A stretch of 64,000 nt of DNA from Thermoleptolyngbya sichuanensis A183 (GTDB taxonomy: Bacteria > Cyanobacteriota > Cyanobacteriia > Elainellales > Elainellaceae), in NCBI RefSeq assembly GCF_013177315.1, contig NZ_CP053661.1, positions 744,001-808,000 on the forward strand. Direction: 5' to 3'. Position numbers and translations under genes: made by a program. The notes beneath the pieces are model-generated. The model had not been told where the DNA came from. It did not search any database and saw only the letters and a program-made list of their open reading frames with translations. Positions 20,611 to 31,417 of the stretch are shown one piece after another. Position 1 is the stretch's first letter. Every line of letters starts with the position of its first letter.

Positions 20611-21195
20611 ATGGCTTCCCATTCTGAAACCAATAAAGCTGAGCGGGAACGGGCGATCGCCAACTCCCTGCCCGTCGAGATTCGGGACATGGACATCGAC
20701 GACCTCGCCCCGGTGTTTCATCTGGGGGAAAGCCTGTTTACCAGCGACCTCTATCCCTACCTTTATCGCACCTGGGACGAGTGGGAAGTGATTGGGCAAT
20801 ACAATACAGACCCAGAATATTGCCTGGTCGCAGAGATTGAAGGCGAATTGGCAGGCTTTGTGCTGGGCACTATTATCAGCAAGGCATCCTGGGTCTATGG
20901 CTATATTATCTGGCTAGGAGTCAGTCCCAAGTTTCAGCGGCGCGGCGTGGCGGATAAGCTCGTAGACAAAATCGTCGAGCGCATGATTGAAGAAGGCGCT
21001 CGGTTCATGCTGGTGGATACCGATCCAGCCAACGAACCTGCGATCAAGTTCTTTCGGCGCAAGGGGTTTGGCAATCCGCGTCGCCACGTTTACCTGTCGA
21101 TGAATTTAAGCAAGCACGAAATCTACGGCCGCCTAATCGCCTACGAGCGGGACAAGGCTAGCCGGGTGCGTCATCACCGTCCCAAGCGACCCTGA
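20611..21195 (+). CDS. GNAT family N-acetyltransferase
   Basis: 194 residues. The acetyl-CoA binding loop is visible as VSPKFQRRGVADKLVD (about 108-123), followed by the family's second half (NEPAIKFFRRKGF). An N-terminal stretch of about 25 residues precedes the fold (VEIRDMDIDDLAPVFHLGE). It resembles RimI-type acetyltransferases, but the substrate (protein N-terminus or small molecule) cannot be read. It lies alone between the permease pair and IS copy 2. Confidence 0.85.
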   Translation: MASHSETNKAERERAIANSLPVEIRDMDIDDLAPVFHLGESLFTSDLYPYLYRTWDEWEVIGQYNTDPEYCLVAEIEGELAGFVLGTIISKASWVYGYIIWLGVSPKFQRRGVADKLVDKIVERMIEEGARFMLVDTDPANEPAIKFFRRKGFGNPRRHVYLSMNLSKHEIYGRLIAYERDKASRVRHHRPKRP

Positions 21196-21334
21196 TCAAG
21201 TGACCCTGTTCCCCTGCTGCCGTCTAAGCCGTTCAAGCTGTTTAATCTGTTTAATCTGTCGCCATGGGAGCGCGATCGCCCACGCGATCCCTCTCAACTT
21301 GGCATGGCAACTTTGCGCGACAGCCAACATCTAC

Positions 21335-21376
21335 ACAGGGACTTCAAGACAGGGACTTCAAGACAGGGACTTCAAG
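21335..21376. repeat. 3 x 14-bp tandem repeat
   Basis: Three perfect 14-bp units (ACAGGGACTTCAAG). The whole 21196-21547 interval otherwise shows no gene; short frames there are repeat-derived. Confidence 0.95.
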
Positions 21377-21547
21377 CTTCTCATGCTCCCCTCTTCCCGA
21401 CTTGGGAGAAGCGGTTGGGGGATCAGGGCAGATTGAAAGTTGCACATCGCATCAACATTTAGCAAACAGAGCGATCGCCCACCCAGTCGCGACCCACTCG
21501 GCATGAGTATCTAGCATCGCCACTCAGCAGGGCGATACACATTGTGA

Positions 21548-23064
21548 CTTTAGTTTGGACTAACTGGCATCACAATAATGCTCAACAGGATGCCATAAAG
21601 AATCTGCTCAACCGTTCATAACAGTTGAACTTAAGGAATTGGATACAATCCTGCTCGCAGTTAAGCTGCTGTTGCAACCGGACTGTTCAGGGATTGTTCG
21701 GATGTCTTGCGTTTCGAGGCTCGTTTTTTGACCATCGGATAGCAGGGACGAGGAGTTGGCTTGTGCCCCTTGCCTCGTCCTGGCGATTTACCACGAGGTT
21801 TAGGCGCAGGAGCAGGGGTGCCAATCGCTGCCAAAATGCCTGCAAACGCTTGTGCGACCCGACCCGGAGTCAACGTTTCTTGCGGTGCCTGCCAGGGCAA
21901 GGGGTGGTCAGTACAGTCCTTTCGCGCTAACCACAACTGCCAACTGAGCAACGGCATCAGGCTGCTCCACTGTTCGGTTGCCGATACAGAACTGAACTGG
22001 GGATGTGTCCAATATAGCCTCTGCTTGGCAAAGCGATACCAGTGTTCAATGGCAAAGCGACGGAGGTAGTGCAACCACAGGGTTTCTAACGGAGGCATCT
22101 GCTCACCCAGCCAAACTAACCACAAAGGAGCCAAGCGTCGCGTGCTGCTCTGTGTCTCCAGCACCTCCACGCGCAACACTTCCATTGCCCGTTTGGGGGA
22201 TTTGCGGAAATGGTATGCACTCCAACGACTGACCCGCACTCGTCCCCAGTTGGGATCATCGACTTCAACGGTTTCGACCGGGACACTCCAAGTGTCAGGG
22301 TCATTGAGTTTCATCTTATGTCCATGCTTGGCAGGTGCGCCTCGCCCTCGATACGCTGGGGGCGCGCCATAGACACATCGATTGGATGTAACCCGCAGCA
22401 GCAAGTCTGCCTCAATCCCTGCCGTTTGGTTGACAAAACTGGCATTGCCGTACCCTCGGTCGTAGATCGCCAACGGACGCACCGCTAACTGCCGAGTCAC
22501 TTGTTTGAGTTGGAATGCCGCTTTACTGGCGGGTGTTTCAAAGCTGGTGATGCGCTCATGCCGCAATGGTAATGCCCAACTGCCCCTGTCTTCAGCAATC
22601 CAGGCTAAGGTACTGTAGTTTTGTCCGGCTATCGGGGCATGTCCTGTTCTGCCTGATAAGGTGCGGTCTTTCAAACGCCTGGCAGCAGGACGGTTCCACC
22701 GACTCGCATCACCTGCCAACAACGGTTGCTGCTGAGTCGGTATCTGCTGCACCAACAGCTTCAGCACCTTTGATCGGGGTAGGCGGCTATCGCGCAACGC
22801 TTCATAGGTGCTCGACCACTGGCGACGAAAGACAGGACTCTGCGATAGCCTCACAAACGACACGATGCACGCACTCACTAACACGGCATCCATCAGATCA
22901 AACAGGGCATCTCTGGCGTTTCCCAAGCTGGCATACAACGTTTGGCGAAATTGCTGAAGTTCGTTGAAAATCATGGGGTCAATGTTGGTTGTACTTCATT
23001 GACCTTACGGCAGTCGGTGCTTCTCATTGACTGCCTTCCTCTTCACCATTAGTCCAAACTAAAG
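21548..23064 (-). mobile_element. insertion sequence, copy 2 (1517 bp)
   Basis: Second copy of the same element, with the same terminal repeats (21548-21563 and 23049-23064). It is flanked by a perfect 6-bp direct repeat TTGTGA (21542-21547 and 23065-23070), which is the target-site duplication and fixes the element's true ends. The few differences from copy 1 and the intact duplication indicate recent insertion. Both copies lie in the same orientation 5.7 kb apart. Confidence 0.95.
21661..22974 (-). CDS. DDE transposase, IS copy 2
   Basis: 437 residues, identical to the copy-1 transposase except residue 383 (Ala here), with the same proposed catalytic acids D89, D172 and E310. Intact and within an element that still has its target duplication, so this is the better candidate for the active copy. 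Confidence 0.92.
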   Translation of the reverse strand: MIFNELQQFRQTLYASLGNARDALFDLMDAVLVSACIVSFVRLSQSPVFRRQWSSTYEALRDSRLPRSKVLKLLVQQIPTQQQPLLAGDASRWNRPAARRLKDRTLSGRTGHAPIAGQNYSTLAWIAEDRGSWALPLRHERITSFETPASKAAFQLKQVTRQLAVRPLAIYDRGYGNASFVNQTAGIEADLLLRVTSNRCVYGAPPAYRGRGAPAKHGHKMKLNDPDTWSVPVETVEVDDPNWGRVRVSRWSAYHFRKSPKRAMEVLRVEVLETQSSTRRLAPLWLVWLGEQMPPLETLWLHYLRRFAIEHWYRFAKQRLYWTHPQFSSVSATEQWSSLMPLLSWQLWLARKDCTDHPLPWQAPQETLTPGRVAQAFAGILAAIGTPAPAPKPRGKSPGRGKGHKPTPRPCYPMVKKRASKRKTSEQSLNSPVATAA

Positions 23065-23099
23065 TTGTGAAGAAGTATTGTTTTTTCTGATAAAACGCA

Positions 23100-23123
23100 A
23101 TTCTGTATTTTTAGATACAGAAT
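23100..23123. promoter_or_regulatory. palindromic operator with promoter, upstream of small gene
   Basis: Perfect 9-bp inverted repeat ATTCTGTAT / ATACAGAAT with a 6-base spacer. A TATGAT box at 23131-23136 is spaced about 16 bases from a TTTAGA inside the palindrome, so a repressor bound here would cover the -35 region. It lies 63 bp before the 66-residue protein gene. The binding protein is unknown. Confidence 0.5.
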
Positions 23124-23186
23124 TTATTGCTATGATTAAACAAGAAGCGTCAAGATTCCATCACTTAACACCAGAAGGATTTCACT

Positions 23187-23387
23187 ATGTCTACTCAAGA
23201 TCAAGCCCGCGCCCTGATGATGCGCCACCACCACAACATCAAGAATCGCCAGCAATCGATGCTCAGCCGGGCCGCCGCCGAAATCGGGCTGCCTGCGGAA
23301 GCACCCACCCTCTGGAACCATGTCCAGGGCAAGCCCCACCCATCTTTTGTGCAGAGCTATGACCGCAGCGGCTCGACCATGAGCTAG
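23187..23387 (+). CDS. small conserved cyanobacterial protein
   Basis: 66 residues, starting at an ATG with an AAGGA ribosome site 8 bases upstream. The sequence opens with STQDQARALMMRHHHNIKNRQQ and continues with AAAEIGLPAEA and WNHVQGKP. It is basic, His-rich in the N-terminal third and has no signal or membrane segment. The style matches small conserved cyanobacterial hypotheticals I have seen, without a known role. The overlapping frame 23078-23362 is rejected. A palindromic operator lies upstream. Confidence 0.72.
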   Translation: MSTQDQARALMMRHHHNIKNRQQSMLSRAAAEIGLPAEAPTLWNHVQGKPHPSFVQSYDRSGSTMS

Positions 23388-23615
23388 GTTGCCGGGATAA
23401 ATAGCTCCGCGACACCGTTAGAACTGGAATGGTTAGAACAGCAATTCGGAACCGGAATTCGGTTTTACACGTAGTTTGAAAGCGTGGGCGATCGCCCAAT
23501 CCACCCTTTTTCTCCGCTCCGTCGGGGAGGTATCGACACCGATGCCTCCCTGAATTTTTTTGAATTTTTTTTACAGACCACGCGAGTTTTTTGCAGACCA
23601 AGCCTCATGCCTCAC

Positions 23616-25250
23616 CTAAGCAAAGCCCAGTCGCTTGAACCGACGGCGTTGGGCTTGGGGCTGGGCAGCAGCGGCTTCCAGGCGTTCCTGGCGCTCCAGT
23701 TCTGGCAATTTCAGCACGACTCCAGCAAAAAACCAGTAGTAAACCGCCACTGGATCAACGTCGAGGGGATAGTAGTAGGTGTTGTAGCTAATGAACAGCA
23801 CGAATAGCCACAGCGCTGCGCCATAGCTCCGCAACGTGCGATCGCGCATGGAGCGGTAGGCCAAAAAGGTCAGCGCCGTCAGCATCGTCACCAGCGCCAA
23901 AAACGCCAGCGTCCCCAGCATTCCAATTTCATACAGCAGCTTGGGATAATACGTTTCGATTAGCTCAGTGTCGCCCAGCGTGCGGGCGGCGTTGGTGGCT
24001 CGACCTAGCCCGTTGCCCAAGAAGTTTTGATGATTCAGCGACCACTGAAACTGTTCCAAAATAAACAGATGCGGTGGCGAGGCTTCCCAGCGACTTTGCA
24101 GGCTCTCGAATCGCCGGGATAGGATGTCGGGGTTTCGCAGGGCGGCGTAGCCCAGCACCAAGCCAAGGATGGCCGCACCTGGGATAAAGCGCCTCAGGTT
24201 CACCACCTGCCCCGTCAACACCAGCAGCGTCACGAACACGCTGGGCACCAGAATCAGCGCCACTCGCTGCCCCGATAGCACCGCCATGATGAAGACTGAC
24301 GCAAGAGAAATCAGCCCTGTCGTGCGCCATTGCGCCCTGGGGTCGCTAAATGCCGTCGCAAATGCCAGAAATGCGGCAGAAATCAGGAACCAGCCCCATT
24401 GCCAGGGCGCAACAAAGGTTCCAGGCAAGCGAATCTGATTGTGTTGGGGCGTATAGAGCAACGACCCACCCACAAAGCAGCGGGCATTGAGGGAAGCGCG
24501 GTAGAGGTCTGGCCCTTGGGCAAAGCGTGTGCCAGCGCAGTACCCGGTTTTGAGCAGGACATACTGGATAAACGCGAGGGCGCAGCAGGTGAGGATGATG
24601 ATAACCGTGAGCCGCATCAGGAATAGCAAATCGCGGCGATCGCGCAGCAGATAGTATGCACACACCACCAGCGGCATATAGCCCATTAGCACCTTTAGTC
24701 CTAAAATGCCCATCAAGATAGGCTGCTCTCCAGGCGTGGGGCTAAGCTGCTGCCCTCCGTTCACCACCAGCAGCGTCATCAGACACAGCCCCAGCAAAAT
24801 GCCTACGGGCGCAACCATCTGCCGGGGAATCAGCACGGGCAGCTTTTCGCGGCGGCAGTATTGAATTACGCCGAAGAGGGCAGGGATATAGAACCCGTCT
24901 TTGGCAAGCTGAAGCAGGGGGCTGCTGCCCAGCGCATAGGTGACAGATCCGCTGAGGGGCATGTAGATCAAAAAGGCCCACAGCGCTTGGCGGGGGTATT
25001 TGAACGACAGCGCGGTGCAGAGCGTGCCAATGAAGGTGCCAATGCCCGGACGAACCCCCGCGGCCAGGCCCACGACAAAGCCGACTACCGTCGCAAATAG
25101 CGCCGCAAAAATTGTGAAGATGACCAACTCTTGCCGCAGGCGATTGGCTTTACGGCGCTGAGAAAGACGCTGACGCAGGGTGGGTTGGGGCGATTCAACC
25201 GCTAGACTTGGGCTGGGCTGGGATTTGGACTTGGGCTTGGTTTTAAGCAC
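23616..25250 (-). CDS. hpsL: HpsL-like O-antigen ligase family membrane protein
   Basis: 544-residue polytopic protein with about 11-12 hydrophobic segments. A basic N-terminal tail of about 40 residues is followed by membrane segments, the conserved block FKYPRQALWAFLIYMPLSGSVTYALG and LQLAKDGFYIPALFG, and a large periplasmic loop (about 390-420) as in O-antigen ligases and polymerases. The order and wording of these blocks match what I recall of cyanobacterial HpsL, an export or polymerisation component for hormogonium polysaccharide. No other hps genes are adjacent, so the symbol is tentative while the Wzy/WaaL-like fold is well supported. Confidence 0.75.
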   Translation of the reverse strand: MLKTKPKSKSQPSPSLAVESPQPTLRQRLSQRRKANRLRQELVIFTIFAALFATVVGFVVGLAAGVRPGIGTFIGTLCTALSFKYPRQALWAFLIYMPLSGSVTYALGSSPLLQLAKDGFYIPALFGVIQYCRREKLPVLIPRQMVAPVGILLGLCLMTLLVVNGGQQLSPTPGEQPILMGILGLKVLMGYMPLVVCAYYLLRDRRDLLFLMRLTVIIILTCCALAFIQYVLLKTGYCAGTRFAQGPDLYRASLNARCFVGGSLLYTPQHNQIRLPGTFVAPWQWGWFLISAAFLAFATAFSDPRAQWRTTGLISLASVFIMAVLSGQRVALILVPSVFVTLLVLTGQVVNLRRFIPGAAILGLVLGYAALRNPDILSRRFESLQSRWEASPPHLFILEQFQWSLNHQNFLGNGLGRATNAARTLGDTELIETYYPKLLYEIGMLGTLAFLALVTMLTALTFLAYRSMRDRTLRSYGAALWLFVLFISYNTYYYPLDVDPVAVYYWFFAGVVLKLPELERQERLEAAAAQPQAQRRRFKRLGFA

Positions 25251-25443
25251 GGGGCAGGCAGAGGGCAGGCAGAGGGTGCATCTAGCAGAAGGGCGATCGC
25301 GCGATTGATTCGGGAATCGGGGAGACCTGGCTCAAGTTACACACGCCCTACCCGTAAGCGAAGTGTTTAGAGCATTCCAGCATCCGGTTCACCGCATACC
25401 TATCGTAGCCGAGCGTCCCGTAGCTCTGTTCCAGCGAGCCGAG

Positions 25444-25731
25444 CTAGGCATATTGCAGCGCAACGGCGGCATCTGATGGCAACTCAACCCTCAACTCTGC
25501 CCAAAGTCGATACTGCTGCGGGGAGGTCGTGATGATGGCGGCGGGGTGATCGGCGCTGGAATACTGGAGAAGCTGGCCGCAACACGAATAGGCGCTGTCT
25601 TCCTCGTGTTTCCCAAAGGTTTTGACCAGGCGATACAGCGTATTGCCGTAGCGGATGCCTTCACAGAGGTAGCCGTCCCTATAGAACCGGAACGAGCGGA
25701 CAGAGCGTTCATTTACAACAGTCGGTATCAT
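25444..25731 (-). CDS. hypothetical protein
   Basis: 95 residues from ATG 25731 (an upstream start at 25767 would add 12). A compact soluble protein rich in Tyr, Arg and Cys (RFYRDGYLCEGIRYGNTLYRLV, SCCGQLLQY), ending in VELPSDAAVALQY. No family recognised. The overlapping plus-strand frame 25546-25839 looks less protein-like. It lies alone between hpsL and a 280-bp non-coding stretch. Confidence 0.55.
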   Translation of the reverse strand: MIPTVVNERSVRSFRFYRDGYLCEGIRYGNTLYRLVKTFGKHEEDSAYSCCGQLLQYSSADHPAAIITTSPQQYRLWAELRVELPSDAAVALQYA

Positions 25732-25938
25732 GGCTCGTTCTTGCATAAGATGCATTCGGAATTTCAAGATTGCTGGGTTCAGTGTGAAGCCTGCTTTTTG
25801 ATTGAGAACTTAGTGAAAAAATATACGCTTTGCGCGTAGTTTTACGGAAATCCGCAAACTTCTATAGAATCCAGCAATTTATCCTGGAACCCTGATGGGC
25901 AGTCTCTCTATAAAGACTATAAAGACCGCAACGCCTTA

Positions 25939-25969
25939 GTTGTAGCCCCGGTCGTTTGGTAGCTACAAC
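25939..25969. other. hairpin in the intergenic region
   Basis: Perfect 8-bp inverted repeat GTTGTAGC / GCTACAAC with a 15-base loop, in the non-coding interval 25732-26047. No uridine tract follows on either strand, so it is not a canonical terminator. The rest of the interval shows a short AAAGACTAT direct repeat and no gene. Confidence 0.5.
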
Positions 25970-26047
25970 CGTAAATTCTCGGTGACCGTTGCCCTAATTT
26001 TATGAAAATAAAACATTTCCAGGCGGGCTTTTTTTGACAGACATTGC

Positions 26048-26365
26048 TCAGCGACGACGCGATTTAAAGCTCGGCCCTGGCTGGCGGCTGAAAAAACCAC
26101 GACGCGGACGGGCGATCGCCCTTTCATTTGGCTCTTCTTCAGATTTGCGCCCCAAGCTGAGCCGGGGAATCAGATCGCGCTGGCTCTTTTGCTCTGGGGG
26201 CAGTGGCTTATCCTGTTTGCGGTAGCTGGCGATGAGTGCGCCCGACAGTCCGGCGATCGCCCCCAGCCCAATGCTCAGCGGCACCCAGTAGCCCAGCAGC
26301 GCAAAGCCAATGAGAAACACGATCCATAGCTTGATGCCGACAATCACCGGATCATTCTTGCCCAT
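26048..26365 (-). CDS. small membrane protein with basic tail
   Basis: 105 residues. Two adjacent hydrophobic helices (about 9-27 and 29-47) are followed by a cytoplasmic tail rich in Arg, Lys, Gln and Pro (FFSRQPGPSFKSRRR at the end). Resembles short cyanobacterial membrane hypotheticals. No enzymatic motif. It lies on the same strand as the coiled-coil protein and kinase gene upstream, separated from the former by about 120 bp. Confidence 0.65.
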   Translation of the reverse strand: MGKNDPVIVGIKLWIVFLIGFALLGYWVPLSIGLGAIAGLSGALIASYRKQDKPLPPEQKSQRDLIPRLSLGRKSEEEPNERAIARPRRGFFSRQPGPSFKSRRR

Positions 26366-26484
26366 CGCAATGCCTCAAGCGCAATTCCTTCCAATGCCAT
26401 GAGCCGCAGTCAACGAGAGAGTGCGAATCACGAGAAATCCTACAAGCCTCAACGGTTCTGACTTTCAGCCCCAGCCACCAACCG

Positions 26485-26823
26485 CTATGCGCCTACTCTC
26501 TCCGGAATCAGCCGCTCCAAAATCGTCAGCAGCCGATCGATTTGCTCGTCGCGCTTTTTGGACTGTTCGCGCATTTCTCGAAAGCCTTCGTGCATCTCCC
26601 GAAACCCTGCCCTAATCTCGTCAAAGCCCTCTCGCGTAGAAATTTCTGAGCGAGTGATCTCTTCTGTCATCCGTCCAATTGGGTCAGATAGAATCTGCAC
26701 GCTCTCGGCCAGCGTATCGAGCCGCTGGGTGAGGCGCTGATCCAGCACTTCGATGCGGGTATCTACCGCTGCAACGTGGGAATCGAGGGTGTCTAGCCTT
26801 TCAACAATCAGTTCGTTGGTCAT
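26485..26823 (-). CDS. coiled-coil protein
   Basis: 112 residues with continuous heptad-like spacing of Leu/Ile/Val (LDTLDSHVAAVDTRIEVLDQRL) and a repeated REGFDEIRAGFREMHEGFREM segment, ending in LLTILERLIPE. It looks like an all-helical oligomerising protein of the type abundant in cyanobacteria. No function known. It starts 12 bp after the kinase gene ends, so the two are probably one transcript. Confidence 0.7.
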   Translation of the reverse strand: MTNELIVERLDTLDSHVAAVDTRIEVLDQRLTQRLDTLAESVQILSDPIGRMTEEITRSEISTREGFDEIRAGFREMHEGFREMREQSKKRDEQIDRLLTILERLIPERVGA

Positions 26824-26835
26824 AGCGAGTCTTCA

Positions 26836-28446
26836 TCAAAGCGAATCTAAGAGCGCGTCGAGCGGCTGGGTGGTGTCTACTGTTCTAACGTATTCTGCTT
26901 CGGTGGGCGTAAAGGGTTCAAAGCTCTGCTTCGCCAGGATTTCTGGAGTGGCATCGGCGATGTCGCCTGTGCGCTGGCTAAGTCGCTTAGCAAGAATTTC
27001 TAGGGGAGCCGTGCAGTGGAGAATGTGGAGTGGGATGCCGTGGGCGCTGACCTGGGCGATCGCCCCTTCTCGCAATGCCTGCCGATCGTATTTGGCATCC
27101 AGGATTACCGTATAGCCTTCGGCGGCCAGCGTCGTGCCCAAGTGCAGCAGCCGATCGTAGGTCTGTTGGGTCATTTCTGGCGTGTAGAGGTCGTCGCCGC
27201 CGCGCTCCGTCAGCGCCACGCCGCCCAGATGTTTCCGCACCGCGTCGGAGCGGATGTACACTGCGCCAAGCTTTTGGGCGATCGCCTTAGCAGTCGTGCT
27301 TTTGCCCGATCCCGACAGCCCGCTCATCAGCAGCAGGCGGCCAGTTTTGGGCTGCGTATAGTTCCACGCCAGTTGATAATACAGCGCGGCGGTGTCGTGG
27401 GCTTTGCGCTTTTCCTCCTCTGGCACGCCGGGGTCATTCAGTAAAAAGGACGTGACCTTGGCCCGCACGTAGGTCTGGCGGTTAACGTAGATCGGCAGCA
27501 CCCGCAGCCCGTCCCAGTCGCCCGTCCGCTCTACATACTCGTTTAGAAACACGGTTCGCAGGTCGGGTCGCTGCCGCGCATCCAGATCCATCACAACGTA
27601 GGCAATGTCGAACATGACATCGACAAACCGAAACGGCTCGTTGAACTCGATGCAGTCAAACAGCAAAAACTGCTGGTTCCAGTAGGCGATATTCCGGAGG
27701 TGCAGGTCGCCGTGGCACTCGCGAATCCAGTTTTGCTGAAGGCGCTCGTCAAATAAATCAGCCTTTTCAGCAAAAAAGCGATCGCAGTAGGCCCGCGTCT
27801 CATCGAACTGCTGCTGGGTCTGCGGCCCGCCGATATATTGCGCGGTTTGCGCCCAGTTTTCATCGAAGGCCTGTCGCACGCGCTCGACACGACCGAATTC
27901 GCGGATGTAGTCGCTGGTTTCGGTGGCGAGGTGGAAGGTGGCGATCGCCCCCGCCAGGTCTTTTAGCAAGTCCTCCGTCAGTTCGCCCCGCTCATACAAA
28001 TTGGTCAGCAGGGTGGATTGCGGAAACTGCCGCATCTTCACTGCATATTCCACCACCTCGCCCGGCCCGTCCAAGTGAAAGGTGGGCACGCCCTTGTCCA
28101 AGGTTTGGGTAATCGGCAGCACATCCAGATAAATCGCCGCCGCCGCCCGCTGATTCAGCCGCAGTTCCTCTTTACAAAAATGCTTCCGCTTTTCCAGCGT
28201 GGAATAGTCCAGGAACCCGAAGTTCAGCGGCTTTTTGACCTTGTAGGCATACTCGCCCGTCAGCAGCACGTAGGAAATATGCGTCTGAATCAACTGCACC
28301 GGAGACGCATCCGACGGATAAAAGTCTTCAGGATATTCTGGCGGCTCTCCGGCCACAGTCTGGAGCGGATCGGGCGGCACCGGATGGGGATAGAACTCCG
28401 GCTTCAGCATGTGCTGGATCACGGGCGGCAGGGCAGAGTCGGACAT
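26836..28446 (-). CDS. fused aminoglycoside phosphotransferase-like / P-loop kinase
   Basis: About 536 residues from ATG 28446 (upstream ATG at 28491 is possible). The N-terminal half is an APH/choline-kinase fold with the Brenner motif ECHGDLHLRNI and the metal aspartate in LFDCIEFNEPFR (about 255-280). The C-terminal half is an AAA_33-type kinase with Walker A GLSGSGKST (about 373), then LDAKY and RLSQRTGDIADA. This two-domain architecture is a known bacterial family annotated as bifunctional aminoglycoside phosphotransferase/ATP-binding protein; its true substrate is unknown and need not be an antibiotic. It precedes the coiled-coil gene by 12 bp. Confidence 0.85.
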   Translation of the reverse strand: MSDSALPPVIQHMLKPEFYPHPVPPDPLQTVAGEPPEYPEDFYPSDASPVQLIQTHISYVLLTGEYAYKVKKPLNFGFLDYSTLEKRKHFCKEELRLNQRAAAAIYLDVLPITQTLDKGVPTFHLDGPGEVVEYAVKMRQFPQSTLLTNLYERGELTEDLLKDLAGAIATFHLATETSDYIREFGRVERVRQAFDENWAQTAQYIGGPQTQQQFDETRAYCDRFFAEKADLFDERLQQNWIRECHGDLHLRNIAYWNQQFLLFDCIEFNEPFRFVDVMFDIAYVVMDLDARQRPDLRTVFLNEYVERTGDWDGLRVLPIYVNRQTYVRAKVTSFLLNDPGVPEEEKRKAHDTAALYYQLAWNYTQPKTGRLLLMSGLSGSGKSTTAKAIAQKLGAVYIRSDAVRKHLGGVALTERGGDDLYTPEMTQQTYDRLLHLGTTLAAEGYTVILDAKYDRQALREGAIAQVSAHGIPLHILHCTAPLEILAKRLSQRTGDIADATPEILAKQSFEPFTPTEAEYVRTVDTTQPLDALLDSL

Positions 28447-28587
28447 GATGGATTGGGGATTAGGAGTTAAGGTATGCCGTTTGCTTTTCACTAGAATAAA
28501 TGCGCCCGGAAATCTTCCAAGCGCATTTGCAACCGTATTCTGAAACGAATCATGAACTGCGTGCGCCCCTTAGGTTTTTTTGGGCGT

Positions 28588-29937
<1,350 letters not shown>

Positions 29938-30123
29938 CTAGAATTTTCAGAAATACGCAAACTTCCATTATCAACAGCGCGTGTTCCTGGTGTCAATGCT
30001 TAGGAGCAAGACACTGCTAGTCTGAGTGGAAATGCCCATTTCTAAAGCTCAACTTGAGAAGAATGCAGTGTGTGGCTTTGAGTGAAATGCAGGCGAGTTA
30101 ACAACTAGATTGAGAGGTATCTT

Positions 30124-31227
30124 GTGACGCTATATGCCGAATTGCACCGCCATCTGGGTGGTTCCGTTGTCCCCCGTATTCTCTGGCGCTATTTTCAGCG
30201 CAACCAGGCAGACCTGGCAGAACGATTTGCCGACTATGCCGAGTTTGAGGATTTTTATACGCGCCCGCGCAATACGCTGGCGGAATATCTAGAGCTGCAT
30301 ACGCTGGTGGAAAGCGTGCAGACAGAAGACACCCTGCCCTACTTTATCTATCGTCTGATGCGTGGGGCATATGTGTTTGAGAATTTAGCCTATTTGGAAT
30401 TGCGCTATACGCCGTATTTGCGAACGCCGGAGCATCTCAGCCAGGGCGATCGCATTTCCTTAATGAGCCAAATTGTGGAGGTGGTGGGCCGCGCCAGCCA
30501 GATTGTGGAGTATCCCATCGTCACCAGCCAAATTCTCTGTATGCACTCGCGGCTGCCCTACGAGGTAAACCGGGCGATCGTTGATCTGGCGGCGGCGCGG
30601 CGCGATGTAGTGTGTGGCGTGGATCTGGCGGGTGGAGATGGGCTGTATGGCGATCGCCTCGGTGAGTTCATCCGGCTATATGACTACGCGCGATCGCTCG
30701 GTCTCAACACCACCGGGCACTTGTATGAAACCGAAGAAGGCTGCTATCCCGAACTTTTGCCCTACCTAATGCGGATCGGCCACGGCATCCAGATTCCGCT
30801 AAAGCACCCCGAACTGCTGCCCCAGGTGGCCGCCCAGGGGCAATGCCTGGAGGTCTGTCCCACCACATATCTAAAAACAGGCACGCTGCAAGACCTGCAT
30901 CAGCTCAAGGGGGTATTCGACCGATGTTTTGAGGCGGGGGTGGATATCGCCATCTGCACCGACAACGCGGGACTACATAACGTGCGGCTGCCGTTTGAAT
31001 ATGAAACGCTGCTGACCCACGACATCATTGGCTTTGAGGAGCTAAAAGCCTGCCAGGATGCCGCCTTCCGCCATGCCTTTGCCTGGACTCATCCGCAACG
31101 ACCAGAGCTAATATTGAGTACCATTTTACGGGCTGATGCAGAGCCATCTGAGGAGTTCCCGCGCTCAGGCAATGGCAACGGACAATTCAATGCTGTCGCG
31201 CAAGAGGTAACGGAGTCCTCGCGCTAG
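30124..31227 (+). CDS. adenosine deaminase family protein
   Basis: 367 residues, GTG start with a GAGAGG ribosome site upstream. The metal-binding HxH is at the N-terminus (ELHRHLGG). Then come VVCGVDLAGGDG, the zinc ligand and catalytic region TTGHLYETEEG, IGHGIQIP and CTDNAGLHNVRLPFEYE (metal aspartate in TDNA, about 280). This fits deamination of adenosine or a related adenine nucleoside to inosine; the exact nucleoside is not proven. Divergent from purA, so purine interconversion is a reasonable joint theme. The last about 30 residues are low-complexity. Confidence 0.85.
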   Translation: MTLYAELHRHLGGSVVPRILWRYFQRNQADLAERFADYAEFEDFYTRPRNTLAEYLELHTLVESVQTEDTLPYFIYRLMRGAYVFENLAYLELRYTPYLRTPEHLSQGDRISLMSQIVEVVGRASQIVEYPIVTSQILCMHSRLPYEVNRAIVDLAAARRDVVCGVDLAGGDGLYGDRLGEFIRLYDYARSLGLNTTGHLYETEEGCYPELLPYLMRIGHGIQIPLKHPELLPQVAAQGQCLEVCPTTYLKTGTLQDLHQLKGVFDRCFEAGVDIAICTDNAGLHNVRLPFEYETLLTHDIIGFEELKACQDAAFRHAFAWTHPQRPELILSTILRADAEPSEEFPRSGNGNGQFNAVAQEVTESSR

Positions 31228-31417
31228 CCATTGGTCTGCAAGACTCGCAGCAAAAGCTGGCTGGAGGCAGTAGCAACACCTCCAGCCAGAAACCCCGCAT
31301 CTACAAAAATCCTTCAAAATTCGCAAAACTGGTTTCAACCGCTCAAGTCTAACCCCTTAAAATTTAAGCAACGCTAAACAACGTTAAATAACGCTCTGGC
31401 TCAGGAGTTGATACCAA

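Noticed and set aside
15823-23064. Classical composite transposon with common target duplication
   Set aside because: Outer flanks (tgatta or gactaa left, ttgtga right) do not match and copy 2 has its own duplication, so joint transposition is not supported by the flanks.
23078-23362. 94-residue frame overlapping the small protein gene
   Set aside because: Starts beside the IS end, low-complexity C-terminus; the 23187 frame has the ribosome site and better composition.
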